From Saccharomyces paradoxus (lineage: Eukaryota > Ascomycota > Saccharomycetes > Saccharomycetales > Saccharomycetaceae), in contig NC_047497.1 of assembly GCF_002079055.1 (NCBI RefSeq), forward strand, positions 568,501-632,500: a stretch of 64,000 nucleotides of DNA, read 5' to 3'. The translations under genes and the position numbers were made by a program. The notes below the pieces were generated by a model that did not search any database, had not been told where the DNA came from, and worked only from the letters and a program-made list of their open reading frames with translations. The first letter of the stretch is position 1, and each line of letters begins with the position of its first letter. Below are positions 48,501-58,359 of the stretch, piece after piece.

Positions 48501-49014
48501 AGTGGAAAAGCTTAAGTCAACAACAGTAATCAATCTATCGGACCTCGTTGAATTATATTCTATGCTTGACGATGAAGAGAGCTTATTCATACCGTTAAGG
48601 CTACTTTCGGTTGACGGAGACTTATTGAATTTTGAAATCAAAAAGTTTTTGAATGCTTTAGTATGGAGAAGAATCGTCTTACTGGACAATAGCAAAGAAG
48701 GGGATAAACTGCTTCAGCATATAGTCAAACGTGTTTTTGATGAAGAGCTACTCAAAAATAATGATTTTCCATTGCCCAGTGTGGATCTTCTATGTGACAA
48801 ATCGTTAGTGACCCCAGAATACATAAGCGAAACATATGGCAGATTTCCCATTGATCAAAATGCTATACGTGAAGATATATATGAGGAAATATCTCAGTTG
48901 GAAACGTTAAATTCAGATAACTCACTCGAGATAAAGTTACACTCGATTTTTGGCTCTGTAGCAGAAGAAAAGAACTATACTATCAATTATGAAACCAACA
49001 CTGTAGAATACTAA
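45541..49014 (+). CDS. NUP133: Nuclear pore complex Y-complex nucleoporin
   Basis: 1157 residues from the ATG at 45541 (MSEKKVHLRLRKELSV), equal to the S. cerevisiae length. Nup133 sits at the stem tip of the Y (Nup84) complex that coats the nuclear pore membrane. The first ~80 residues are unstructured. An N-terminal beta-propeller (about 80-480) follows, then an alpha-helical stack to the end, including LEHC-type repeats such as VNLKEHCLQIAEFYKDLPGL. In the family the propeller carries an ALPS-like membrane-sensing loop; I did not verify it here. Loss causes pore clustering in yeast. Converges with DAD2. Confidence 0.95.
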   Translation: MSEKKVHLRLRKELSVPIAVVENESLAQLSYEEESQASLMNISMEQQQLRLHSHFDNSKVFTENSRYVVKTLQTDYNSGFSNGDQLNGYIDMQIGYGLVNDHKKVYIWNIHSTQKDTPYITVPFRSDDNDEIAIVPRCILTFPATMDESPLALNPNDQDETGGLIIIKGSKAIYYEDINSINNLNFKLSEKFSHELELPINSSGGEKCDLILNCEPAGIVLSTNLGRIFFITIRNSMGKPQLKLGKLLNKTFKLGIWSKIFNTNSLVVSLRNGPILGKGTRLVYITTDNGNFQTWQLSATNSHPTKLIDVNIFEAILESLQDLYPFAHGTLKIWDSHPLQDESSQLFLSSIYDDSSNETYYILSTIIFDSSSNSFTIFSTYRLNTFMDSIGDTNFKPRIFIPQMENANDTNEVTSILVMFPNAVVITQVNSKLDSSYSLRRKWEDIVSLRSDIEIIGSGYDSNSLYVLTKQMGVLQFFVRENEENDSKANVGFVKSHVDQAVYFSKINSNPIDFNLPPEISLDQESVEHDLKLTSEEIFHSNGKYIPPMLNTLGQHLSVRKEFFQNFLTFVAKNFNYKISPELKLNLIEKFEILNCCIKFNNITRQSDVLNDIWEKILSNYNLTHNEHLTTEAVVINSPDIFPVIFKQFLNHVIFVLFPSQNQNFKLNVTDLINSCFYDGILEEGEKTIRYELLELDPMEVDTSKLPWFINFDYLNCINQCFFDFTFACEEEGSLASYKESLLKIVKILYYLFNQFKIWINTQHAESVNANENFININNLYDDNHLDWNHVLCKVNLKEHCLQIAEFYKDLPGLVQTLQTLNQNDSTTISLYEAFFNEFPEEFSFTLFEYLIKHKKLNDLMFRFPEQHDLLIQFFQQSAPKYGHVAWIQQILDGSYADAMNTLKNITVDDSKKGGSLSECELHLNVAKLSSLLVEKDDFDINSLRKIQYNLDTIDAEKNISSKLKKGEVQVCKRFKNGPISEVFNILVEKLKSTTVINLSDLVELYSMLDDEESLFIPLRLLSVDGDLLNFEIKKFLNALVWRRIVLLDNSKEGDKLLQHIVKRVFDEELLKNNDFPLPSVDLLCDKSLVTPEYISETYGRFPIDQNAIREDIYEEISQLETLNSDNSLEIKLHSIFGSVAEEKNYTINYETNTVEY

Positions 49015-49130
49015 TATTTATAATACAATTTTACATATACAATAAATTTTACTGGGGAAATATATATATATATGTACTATTATCGCAACTGCCTTCTTAG
49101 AATTTATATGGGACCTTTTTTTCTTTCCGT

Positions 49131-49532
49131 TCATTCGTTACCATCCACTCTGATTCTGACCATTGTTTCCGGCAGGGGTACCAGATCTTCATCTTCATCA
49201 TTTCCTTCGTTATTCTTATCGCTTTCTTGAGTTTCAATGCCTGCTTCATCAGATCGTTCAGACTCGTTTTTCTTAGAATCTTTCCATGGTCCTATTTCAT
49301 AGTCACCCTCTGCATATTGCAATAATCCCAGACTAGCTTGTGATATATTGTTTATTATAGAGTCCCAATTGTTCATCAATTGCGCCACTGATTCTGCATT
49401 TGTTCCCATTTCTTTGATCTGGTCATTTAACTCTGTTAGCTGAATTTTTAAGCCATCCGTCAAACTGGTGATCTTTTGTAATGACTGAAGTTCTTTTCGC
49501 TTTGTAGTAATCTGCTCATCTATTGAATCCAT
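49131..49532 (-). CDS. DAD2: DASH/Dam1 kinetochore complex subunit
   Basis: 133 residues. Dad2 is one of the ten subunits of the Dam1/DASH ring that couples kinetochores to microtubule plus ends. The N-terminal ~85 residues form a heptad-rich helix (MDSIDEQITTKRKELQSLQK; LTELNDQIKEMGTNAESVAQ) ending in WDSIINNISQASLGLLQYAEGDYE. The C-terminal tail is acidic and disordered. The length equals that of the known protein and the start ATG is unambiguous. Confidence 0.94.
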   Translation of the reverse strand: MDSIDEQITTKRKELQSLQKITSLTDGLKIQLTELNDQIKEMGTNAESVAQLMNNWDSIINNISQASLGLLQYAEGDYEIGPWKDSKKNESERSDEAGIETQESDKNNEGNDEDEDLVPLPETMVRIRVDGNE

Positions 49533-49764
49533 GATAAATGTTTAGATTTCGACTTTTTCGAACCTTTTTTAACTGTTTTCTAGGCGTACTTTGAACCAAT
49601 TATTCTGGTTTATTGTCGCTCTTAAACCTTTTTTAAGTATTTTCGTATCTTTATTTTCGCGCTACATCAAATTCCAGCATTAAAAAAGGATTACTATTAA
49701 TGTATCAAATTAAGAAAATTACATACAGAAGCGTATAAACTTGTTATCATCTATTTTCACCATT

Positions 49765-51600
49765 CTACTGGGATATTTCAAATATCTTACCTGCTGCAAT
49801 GGTTCTACCGTCCTTCCTGAGAACAACTCTACCCAAACGGTCATTTTCACGGGCAGTCAGTAAAGGAATCCATCTCTTCACTTCAATTAGTTCTATTTCT
49901 ACTAAAGCTTGTTGTTTAGAACCTAAGTGTCTAACCTTTTTCTTGCTTAAATTGCCGTCCTTGTCTATCAATGAAATTAATTTTTTAATCCTAGCAGGTT
50001 GCTCTTTGACTCCGATGAAGAGAATAAAGGGTGTTCCTGGTAACAAAGGTCTGTTCATCTCAAAGGTGGTTAACTCCAAGACAAAACACTGTGCCGAATG
50101 AACGGACGGATAATCGACTGATGCTGCCAAATCACCGTTTTGAATATCTTCTGGATAGGCTTTGCGCAACTTCAAGGTAACAAAATCACCTTTGATGGCA
50201 ACATCCGTCTCTTCGTGATTTGTTGATTGTCCCTGCTGAGAACCCACTTGAATTCTATCTACAATACAACTCTGTTCCGATGGATATATTGTCAACGATT
50301 CACCGGGTTGAATAGAACCTGATTCCAACTTTCCTGAAACTAATGCCAATTCGTTACTTGTTTTTTTCAATGGGATGATCTCCAACACAGAAAACAAAAA
50401 CGGATCTTCTTTGGTAATTTCTTCACTCTCCTTAGAAATCTTCAACGCCGCATTTTCCAAAGTAGACATTAAGTTAGGACCATTGTACCATTGTCTCACT
50501 TCATCTGTATACCCTATTTTATAAACACCTTCTCCAGAAAAGCCACTGATAGGTACCCAACTGATATTATCCTTACAAAACCCAATATCAACCAAGTAGG
50601 GCAACAGTTTCAATTTGATCTCCTCAAACCTTTCTTGCGACCAATCAACGTTATCCATCTTGTTCATAGCAATAATCAGATTGTGGATTCCGAGACTGGA
50701 TGCTAGCAGCATGTGCTCCTTTGTTTGCCCATCCAAGTCAAATCCCGATTCGAAGGCATTGGTGCTACAGTCTACACAAAGTATAGCCATATCTGCTTGC
50801 GATATCCCCATTATAGCGTTTGGAACAAAATCCCTGTGGCCCGGTGCATCCACAATGGTAAAATTTGCCCTTTGGGTAGAGAAATGGGATGTACAAATGG
50901 ACACTGTTACACCACGTTCGCGCTCCTCATTTGTTTGATCCATAATCCAGGCAAATTTAAAGGATGACTTACCAATGGTTTCGCTCTCCCTTTGTAGTTT
51001 TCTCAGTTGAGATTGATTGACAATGTTCAGGTCATAAAGAAGTCTGCCCATCAGAGTTGATTTCCCCGCATCAACATGACCAAGGACCACAAAACTTAAA
51101 TGAGGCAACGAGGATTCAATAAATGCAGAAATATCACGAGGTTTCTTCGGTTTTGTTGGCACCGTAGTCTTATAGTATCTCTGAACTGTCTTTTCGTCAT
51201 TGGCTCCCTCACCATGGCGTTCATCTTCACTGTCTTCTTCGTTAAGCCAATCTGGAGGCCCATTATTTGGCCTTTGTTCCGAAATTGATGTGTCTGCCAG
51301 TTTTTGAGTGACTTTTGCAGTCCCATTAGCAGCAGCAGCCGGATTCTTTGGTGTCTTCTTCTTCTTCAAAGCTTTCTTCAATTCCGTCAGCGTGCTTTCC
51401 AACTCGAAATTATTATCGAACAAGGCCAGCTTTAGTGAAAGATTGTCCCAGCCTTGGTAATCTTGCAACTGCGCCTTCAAAGTCGGGAATACTTCGTTTA
51501 TTAGTTCGTATTCGTCATCATTCAAATAATCATCAAATTCACCTTCGTCGTGAAAGTCGGGCATTTCGTCTGCTCCATCGCTGTAGTCACTGTAAGACAT
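49765..51600 (-). CDS. HBS1: eRF3-like translational GTPase, partner of Dom34
   Basis: 611 residues. With Dom34, Hbs1 dissociates stalled ribosomes in no-go and non-stop decay. The acidic N-terminus contains a UBA-like Hbs1 N domain at about 25-80 (FPTLKAQLQDYQGWDNLSLKLALF), which binds the 40S near the mRNA entry. A disordered linker leads to the EF-1alpha-type G domain: GHVDAGKS (174-181), DAPGHRDF, NKMD and a late SGFSG. Beta-barrel domains II and III complete it and end GRTIAAGKIFEI. All GTPase motifs are intact. Length equals the S. cerevisiae protein. Its paralogue Ski7 is elsewhere. Confidence 0.95.
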   Translation of the reverse strand: MSYSDYSDGADEMPDFHDEGEFDDYLNDDEYELINEVFPTLKAQLQDYQGWDNLSLKLALFDNNFELESTLTELKKALKKKKTPKNPAAAANGTAKVTQKLADTSISEQRPNNGPPDWLNEEDSEDERHGEGANDEKTVQRYYKTTVPTKPKKPRDISAFIESSLPHLSFVVLGHVDAGKSTLMGRLLYDLNIVNQSQLRKLQRESETIGKSSFKFAWIMDQTNEERERGVTVSICTSHFSTQRANFTIVDAPGHRDFVPNAIMGISQADMAILCVDCSTNAFESGFDLDGQTKEHMLLASSLGIHNLIIAMNKMDNVDWSQERFEEIKLKLLPYLVDIGFCKDNISWVPISGFSGEGVYKIGYTDEVRQWYNGPNLMSTLENAALKISKESEEITKEDPFLFSVLEIIPLKKTSNELALVSGKLESGSIQPGESLTIYPSEQSCIVDRIQVGSQQGQSTNHEETDVAIKGDFVTLKLRKAYPEDIQNGDLAASVDYPSVHSAQCFVLELTTFEMNRPLLPGTPFILFIGVKEQPARIKKLISLIDKDGNLSKKKVRHLGSKQQALVEIELIEVKRWIPLLTARENDRLGRVVLRKDGRTIAAGKIFEISQ

Positions 51601-51808
51601 CTCTTCAGTCGATAATTTTCAAAGCAGAAGCAGTTTGGTTGCTTTCAAACTGTACTTGTACTCTCTTTAAGCAGCTCAGTGGTTGACTTTCATGTAATAT
51701 GTTAAAGTCACACTAATGGGGGTGTGTCCGTGCATTGTGATCAATATATGAATACGAAGTGCTTATAGAATAGTATTTACACGATTGTTATTATATTTAT
51801 ATAGCATT

Positions 51809-52426
<618 letters not shown>

Positions 52427-52571
52427 TTACAGTTTATTCTGTTGAAAGAGTATCTTTTTTTTATTATTTCTAGTTTCTCTAATAATAAAAGCGATGAAAA
52501 CTGAAAAATTCATGAGATGATGTAGATAATGATACACAAAAAAGGCCAAAGAACATACAAATACCGCTGGT

Positions 52572-55500
52572 ATGGGAAATCTAGGGTGTGAGGAAAGGGT
52601 AAAAGATATATTTAGTGAGCTTACATCAAAAGAACTAACACCTGGGTTGCTTTTGACACTGCAGAGACTGGCGCGAAAGCCGAACACTAACCTAAAACAA
52701 TTTATTGCCGGGTGTAAAGCTTTGACGAAACTCCGCAGCAACAATACAATTACCTTCAATGAACTTCGAGAGCTTCTCAAAAATAGTCCCGAAGAGGACT
52801 CGACAGGCCCAAAGAAAATTGCACCTTCCATAAATAAGAGAAAGAAATTTAAGATCCAGTTGGACCTTGATGACAATGAAGATGAGCTGGATTCTCCCAT
52901 TCAAAAGAAACCAGCGCCTACAAAGACGTTGTTCAAGAGGATAGATAAATTAAAAGCCAAACAGTTGAGGCAATATTCTCCTATCATAAAGGATCCTTCC
53001 CCAAATAATGAACAGCAGCGGACAGAAAATGGTCATAAAGAAGCAAGGGAACAGGAACCGTCTCGAAATGAACTAGTAGAAGAGGATAGGGAATGGTACG
53101 ATAATGATGATGACTACGGGAATCATGTTCCTGAGTCTCTGTCTGAAATACCGGAGGATGTGAAAACACCACCTGTGATTAAAAATATTGATAATGATGA
53201 TGCTTTACGAAATACAGTTCAATTGTACCCCATCCCGCTGAAGCAGAGAATGGAATGGATCCCTCCCTTTTTGTCAAAGTTTGCCCTTGAAAACAAAGTA
53301 CCCACTTCCATAATCATTGGATCCATCTCCGAGACGTCCAGCCAAACAGCCGCTTTAGCCATGGTAAACCCATTCAGAAATCCTGACAGTGAATTTTCTG
53401 TGAACGCTAAACGAGGTAGTAAGCTAGTTGCTTTGAGAAGGATAAACATGGAGCACATCCAGCAATCTCGAGATAACACTACTGTTTTGAATACTGCCAT
53501 GGGAGAGGTGCTAGGCTTGGAAAATAACAATAATGCAAAAGGTGAGAGCAGCCGAAAGATCAGCGATGATGAAGCTGTGCACACACCGTCGAAAAATGAG
53601 ATTAAGCGTACTAAAGAGCAATTGCCTGTTTTCCGCTGCAGATCTCAGTTATTATCATTGATAAGAGAAAACCAAGTAGTGGTGATAATTGGTGAAACGG
53701 GCTCAGGTAAAACTACTCAACTTGCACAGTATTTGTATGAAGAAGGATATGCCAATAGCAAGGGGAAATCTATTGTTGTTACGCAGCCGAGAAGAGTAGC
53801 AGCCATGTCCGTCGCTAAAAGAGTTGCAATGGAAATGCAAGTTCCACTGGGTAAAGAAGTGGGCTATTCTATCAGATTCGAAGATGTGACGGATTCCGAA
53901 TATACAAAACTTAAGTTTGTGACGGATGGTATTCTACTCAGAGAGACTTTATTAGATGATACACTTGACAAGTATAGTTGTGTCATTATTGATGAAGCCC
54001 ATGAAAGGTCATTGAACACAGACATCTTACTAGGTTTTTTCAAAATTTTACTGGCACGAAGAAGAGATCTAAAACTCATTATCACTTCTGCGACAATGAA
54101 TGCCAAAAAATTCTCTACTTTTTTTGGCAATGCTCCGCAATTCACGATTCCTGGAAGAACTTTCCCCGTGCAGACCATATATACTTCCAACCCTGTGCAA
54201 GACTACGTAGAAGCTGCTGTTTCTCAGGCTGTGAAAATTCATTTAGCAAATGATTGTTCGAGCGGTGATATTCTTATCTTCATGACAGGTCAAGAAGATA
54301 TTGAAACGACGTTTGACACTTTGCAAGAAAAGTTTTTGCAAGTATATTCAAAAAAGTACGGTACATCAAACCTTGAGGAGATTAAAGATATTGAAATTTT
54401 GCCAATTTACTCAGCATTACCTGCAGATTTACAATTCAAAATTTTTCAGGACCTGCATGGCACTAAACGGAAAATTATAATTGCGACAAATATTGCTGAG
54501 ACCTCATTGACCATCAAAGGGATCAGGTATGTTATTGATTGTGGGTATTCTAAATTAAAAGTTTACAATCCAAAGATTGGTCTAGACAGTTTGATAATAA
54601 CACCCATATCAAAAGCCAACGCTGACCAAAGATCCGGAAGGGCGGGTAGGACTGGACCGGGCACTGCATATCGATTATACACAGAAGATACTTTTAAAGA
54701 GGATATGTACTTGCAAACAATACCTGAGATCCAAAGGACAAATTTGTCAAACACTCTTCTACTACTAAAATCTCTGGATGTTACTGATGAATTGAGTAGG
54801 TTCCCATTCATTGACAAACCACCCTTACAAACATTCCTATCTTCATTGTATGAGTTATGGTTCATAGGAGCTATAGACACCAAGGGACAATTGACTCCAT
54901 TGGGATTACAGATGGCAAAATTTCCCTTACAGCCTTCTCTTTCCAAAATTTTATTAATTGCTGTACAAAACGGCTGCAGTGATGAAATGTTAACAATTGT
55001 GTCCATGCTTTCTGTTCCACAAGTCTTTTATAGACCCAAAGAAAGACAAAGAGAGGCAGATATTGCAAGAAATAAGTTTTTCATTGCAAAATCAGATCAC
55101 TTAACGTTACTAAATGTTTTTGTACAGTGGAGGGCAAACAACTTCAGTTCGCATTGGTGTAACAAACATTTCGTCCAATACAAATCACTTGTTAGGGCGA
55201 AAGACATTCGAGATCAGCTGTTAACGATACTTAAATCTCAAAAAATTCCTGTCATTTCTTCTGGTAAGGATTGGGATATCATTAAAAAATGTATTTGTTC
55301 GGGCTTTGCTCATCAAGCAGCTAAAATAAAAGGGCTACGGAATTATGTTCACTTGAAAACTGGTGTAAGTGTTCAATTGCACCCTACGAGTGCATTACAT
55401 GGGTTGGGTGATTTGCCCCCTTACGTCGTATATCATGAATTATTAATGACTAGCAAAGAATACATTTGTTGTGTTACTTCCGTAGATCCATTCTGGTTAA

Positions 55501-55790
55501 TGGAATATGGTGGGTTACTCTACGAAATCAAGCGTGTTAAGAATGATGAGGAATCTGGAACCACAGGTCTCTTTGGTGAACACTATGAACATGCTGTTGA
55601 CAAGGTTGAAGATGAAATAGACATCAATATTAAAAGATACAAGAATATGAGAGATAACGTTGTACAGAAGCTTAAAATGGCGGACGATTCAAACAAAGGT
55701 GAAAATGAGCAGAGATTTCAAAAGCAAAATACTTTAAACAGCAAAGAAAATTTAATTAAACCTTTCAAAAGAAGGAAGCCTTTTTTTTAG
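52572..55790 (+). CDS. PRP16: DEAH-box splicing ATPase
   Basis: 1072 residues. Prp16 remodels the spliceosome after branching, displacing Cwc25 and Yju2 and proofreading step 1. The N-terminal ~330 residues are charged and mostly disordered ([16 protein letters not shown]). The helicase core has GETGSGKT (374-381), [18 protein letters not shown] (474-477), [23 protein letters not shown] and [12 protein letters not shown]. The HA2/winged-helix and OB-fold domains follow, with [30 protein letters not shown]. The basic tail ends PFKRRKPFF. From memory one residue longer than the reference. It converges with OMA1, 125 bases between stops. Confidence 0.96.
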   Translation: MGNLGCEERVKDIFSELTSKELTPGLLLTLQRLARKPNTNLKQFIAGCKALTKLRSNNTITFNELRELLKNSPEEDSTGPKKIAPSINKRKKFKIQLDLDDNEDELDSPIQKKPAPTKTLFKRIDKLKAKQLRQYSPIIKDPSPNNEQQRTENGHKEAREQEPSRNELVEEDREWYDNDDDYGNHVPESLSEIPEDVKTPPVIKNIDNDDALRNTVQLYPIPLKQRMEWIPPFLSKFALENKVPTSIIIGSISETSSQTAALAMVNPFRNPDSEFSVNAKRGSKLVALRRINMEHIQQSRDNTTVLNTAMGEVLGLENNNNAKGESSRKISDDEAVHTPSKNEIKRTKEQLPVFRCRSQLLSLIRENQVVVIIGETGSGKTTQLAQYLYEEGYANSKGKSIVVTQPRRVAAMSVAKRVAMEMQVPLGKEVGYSIRFEDVTDSEYTKLKFVTDGILLRETLLDDTLDKYSCVIIDEAHERSLNTDILLGFFKILLARRRDLKLIITSATMNAKKFSTFFGNAPQFTIPGRTFPVQTIYTSNPVQDYVEAAVSQAVKIHLANDCSSGDILIFMTGQEDIETTFDTLQEKFLQVYSKKYGTSNLEEIKDIEILPIYSALPADLQFKIFQDLHGTKRKIIIATNIAETSLTIKGIRYVIDCGYSKLKVYNPKIGLDSLIITPISKANADQRSGRAGRTGPGTAYRLYTEDTFKEDMYLQTIPEIQRTNLSNTLLLLKSLDVTDELSRFPFIDKPPLQTFLSSLYELWFIGAIDTKGQLTPLGLQMAKFPLQPSLSKILLIAVQNGCSDEMLTIVSMLSVPQVFYRPKERQREADIARNKFFIAKSDHLTLLNVFVQWRANNFSSHWCNKHFVQYKSLVRAKDIRDQLLTILKSQKIPVISSGKDWDIIKKCICSGFAHQAAKIKGLRNYVHLKTGVSVQLHPTSALHGLGDLPPYVVYHELLMTSKEYICCVTSVDPFWLMEYGGLLYEIKRVKNDEESGTTGLFGEHYEHAVDKVEDEIDINIKRYKNMRDNVVQKLKMADDSNKGENEQRFQKQNTLNSKENLIKPFKRRKPFF

Positions 55791-55915
55791 TCTATAAAAA
55801 AGAATCGCATCAATAGGTAGAAATCTCATATATTTATATTATTATAGTTATGTGCATGCATAAAACAAAACAAAATTATTTATTGGACACAAAGAAAAGA
55901 GCATATGGAGAGTGT

Positions 55916-56953
55916 CTACATTGAGAAGAAACTTTTATAATAGTTGCCCATACTGCTACAATCAGACCGTTCATATATTTCATTAGCCTTTGGCAACCAT
56001 TTCGTCATATTTTCTATTCTACGAGTGCTTGCAGGATGTGTACTTAGAAACTCCATATTTACGACATCCCCTCTATTTATTTGCTTCTCAAAGTTTGCCA
56101 TTCTTTCCCACACTTTTATAGATTCTTGTGGCTGGAAACATGCCCTTGACATTATCATTAAACCAACGTAGTCGGCTTCGGTTTCCATTTGTCTTGATGC
56201 TGGCATTCGCAAAAATCCATCTAATAAAATATTGTTGATAACGTGGGCACCGGTAACAGTATATAATACCAAGCCCAATAGAGAATATATTGGAGCCTTT
56301 GACAGATTTTCAGCTGTGTGTCTTGCCAGCTGATGAGCAAATTCGTGCGCTAAAACAGTGGCAATACCATCATCATTAGCACAAATGGGTAAAATGGAGC
56401 TAAATATGAACACTTTGCCTCCTGGTAAAACGAATGCATTTGGTGAGGCAGTTGGATCATTGACTACATGGATTTCCCACTTGATTCCGTCCAGTAATGA
56501 GTTGTCTACACTAGGGTCCTTGTAAGCAGCTTCGACGATTTTCATGAAAATATTCTCGATTTTGATGGACAGGGGGTGTTGTGGAGGTAGTATTGCCTGT
56601 TGCGTCTGTCTCCAAATTGATTTATATGTGTAATTTCCGATAGTCAACTCTAATGGACGCGATACCCAGATGAACCTGGACCTATCGCTTACTGGTGCTT
56701 TATCCAAATGTGTAAAATAAAACAGGGAACATCCACCAAATAATAAGGCCAAATATTTTCTTGATGACTTGTCGAGAAGGAGGCTTTTGAATGACGACTT
56801 TTGGGAATAGTCTCCATTGTTAAACCGACGATATGAAGGACCGTTGCCATAGTTGTAACATCGCGTTAACTGAACACGAGATAAAGTAGGCTTCAAAAAT
56901 CCTCCAATGCTCCCTTTCGCAAATCCTTTGAACCGAGTAATGTTGCGTAACAT
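55916..56953 (-). CDS. OMA1: Mitochondrial inner-membrane M48 metalloendopeptidase
   Basis: 345 residues. A basic presequence (MLRNITRFKGFAKGSIGGF) and a hydrophobic segment at about 67-82 (YLALLFGGCSLFYFTHL) place it in the inner membrane. The zinc motif HEFAH is at 203-207 (VLAHEFAHQLARH), and the third ligand glutamate is in METEADYVGLMIM. Oma1 works with m-AAA proteases in quality control of inner-membrane proteins and in stress signalling. The length equals that of the known protein. It converges with PRP16. Confidence 0.95.
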   Translation of the reverse strand: MLRNITRFKGFAKGSIGGFLKPTLSRVQLTRCYNYGNGPSYRRFNNGDYSQKSSFKSLLLDKSSRKYLALLFGGCSLFYFTHLDKAPVSDRSRFIWVSRPLELTIGNYTYKSIWRQTQQAILPPQHPLSIKIENIFMKIVEAAYKDPSVDNSLLDGIKWEIHVVNDPTASPNAFVLPGGKVFIFSSILPICANDDGIATVLAHEFAHQLARHTAENLSKAPIYSLLGLVLYTVTGAHVINNILLDGFLRMPASRQMETEADYVGLMIMSRACFQPQESIKVWERMANFEKQINRGDVVNMEFLSTHPASTRRIENMTKWLPKANEIYERSDCSSMGNYYKSFFSM

Positions 56954-57131
56954 TTCTTGTCTTCTGGCGTTCTCTAATTTAACTAAGAATGGGTGATGTC
57001 CCTTCGAAAAATTACTTTTTGTCTTTTGAGTTCTTTATATCGGATGTAGAAGAAACAAGTAGTAGAAGTGGCAATTTGAATTGTCTATACAAAACCCATT
57101 TAGCTAAGCTTGTATAAATGTATATAGAGAG

Positions 57132-58145
57132 TCATACCTCAAAAGATAATTCTGGTAGTTGATCAGGAGATACTTGACGATCGCGGTTCTGTAGTTCCAA
57201 ATATCTTTTCTTAGTTTTGAAGTACAGGAGCCATGCTGTTAGACTTAGGATCAATAATGTGACCAGAATGCTTATCAAATCAAATACCCTAGATCCAGTA
57301 GATTCCGATTCTGCAAGGCTCTTTACACGAGAACCAATAAATAGATAGATGAAAAGTTTTGGTGTGGTTAATATGTTAGCAATCGAAAAGTTGCGTACTG
57401 AGATACCGTAAACACCGGCTATGGCACCGTTAGTTAAAGAATACGGGAAGGGACACAGTCTCAGCAGAGCTAGAATCCAATAACTATTATTTTCTTGTAA
57501 GATAGAAGCCAATGCCTCAAATCTTCTATTCAAATGCACAAGTTTCTCTGCCCTTGAATGTAGGATCGTTTTGAATACAATGAAAGAGGCAATGGAACCT
57601 GTTACAGATCCTAAAGCTAGTGTAATCCATCCCTCAAAACTGACACCATAAATCAACCCAGTAGTCGTGGATAATAAGGAGTAGCCGATCATAGGAGGAA
57701 ACGCGACAAAGAATATTAACACCATTAAGATAAAATGTGTTGACATCTTTTCTCTCAAATCGTTCGAAGTAACAACTACTTTATGCAAAATCGCATCATG
57801 GAAGACGAGCAACAATATACCCATTATCATTACCAGTATACCGAAAAGGACAATGATAATCTGTTGCCACAAGCGTAACGAGTAAAAATAAAACTGTATT
57901 TTTTGAACGTTCTTCCTGATATTATGCATCAATCTTTCTCTGGGGGACATATTATAAATGTCCAAAAAATCATCGTCATTAACATCTACCTCATCATTGA
58001 ACGACAATGCAGCATTAGTACCGACCCTTTGCCCATTATTACTATTTGGCATAACGTCGTTGTCAAAGTCTTCGAAGAAGCCATTAAATTCATCATCGTC
58101 CTCTTGGCCCATATTAGCATTCCCTGCTTCGTAAGACTGACTCAT
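57132..58145 (-). CDS. TVP38: Golgi membrane protein with VTT/DedA domain
   Basis: 337 residues from the ATG at 58143-58145 (MSQSYEAGNANMGQEDD); the frame continues four codons to a TTG. An acidic cytosolic N-terminus is followed by a first membrane segment near 92-112 (QIIIVLFGILVMIMGILLLVF), then the VTT domain at about 130-290. The latter includes FPPMIGYSLLSTTTGLIYGVSFEGW and LRLCPFPYSLTNGAIAGVYGISVRNF, and further membrane helices to ~310. Proteins of this SNARE-associated/DedA family (TMEM41, VMP1) include lipid scramblases; scrambling here is only inferred. In yeast it is Golgi-localised with Tvp proteins. Confidence 0.93.
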   Translation of the reverse strand: MSQSYEAGNANMGQEDDDEFNGFFEDFDNDVMPNSNNGQRVGTNAALSFNDEVDVNDDDFLDIYNMSPRERLMHNIRKNVQKIQFYFYSLRLWQQIIIVLFGILVMIMGILLLVFHDAILHKVVVTSNDLREKMSTHFILMVLIFFVAFPPMIGYSLLSTTTGLIYGVSFEGWITLALGSVTGSIASFIVFKTILHSRAEKLVHLNRRFEALASILQENNSYWILALLRLCPFPYSLTNGAIAGVYGISVRNFSIANILTTPKLFIYLFIGSRVKSLAESESTGSRVFDLISILVTLLILSLTAWLLYFKTKKRYLELQNRDRQVSPDQLPELSFEV

Positions 58146-58359
58146 TTGTAAAACCAATATCTTTCTTTCATCAGAATACTTTCCTCAAAATCTGTTGAAG
58201 GTACTGATCTAGTAGGGTGGCTTTTTTTCTTAGTGCAGCTCGAAAGAAAATAATGATTTCCATTTCCGCTTCGAAAATGATTTGAATGAGAAGACCATTC
58301 GAATAAATATGTAGATGAAAAAGAATATCTAGATGATATATAAGCAAGCCCGTGCTTTC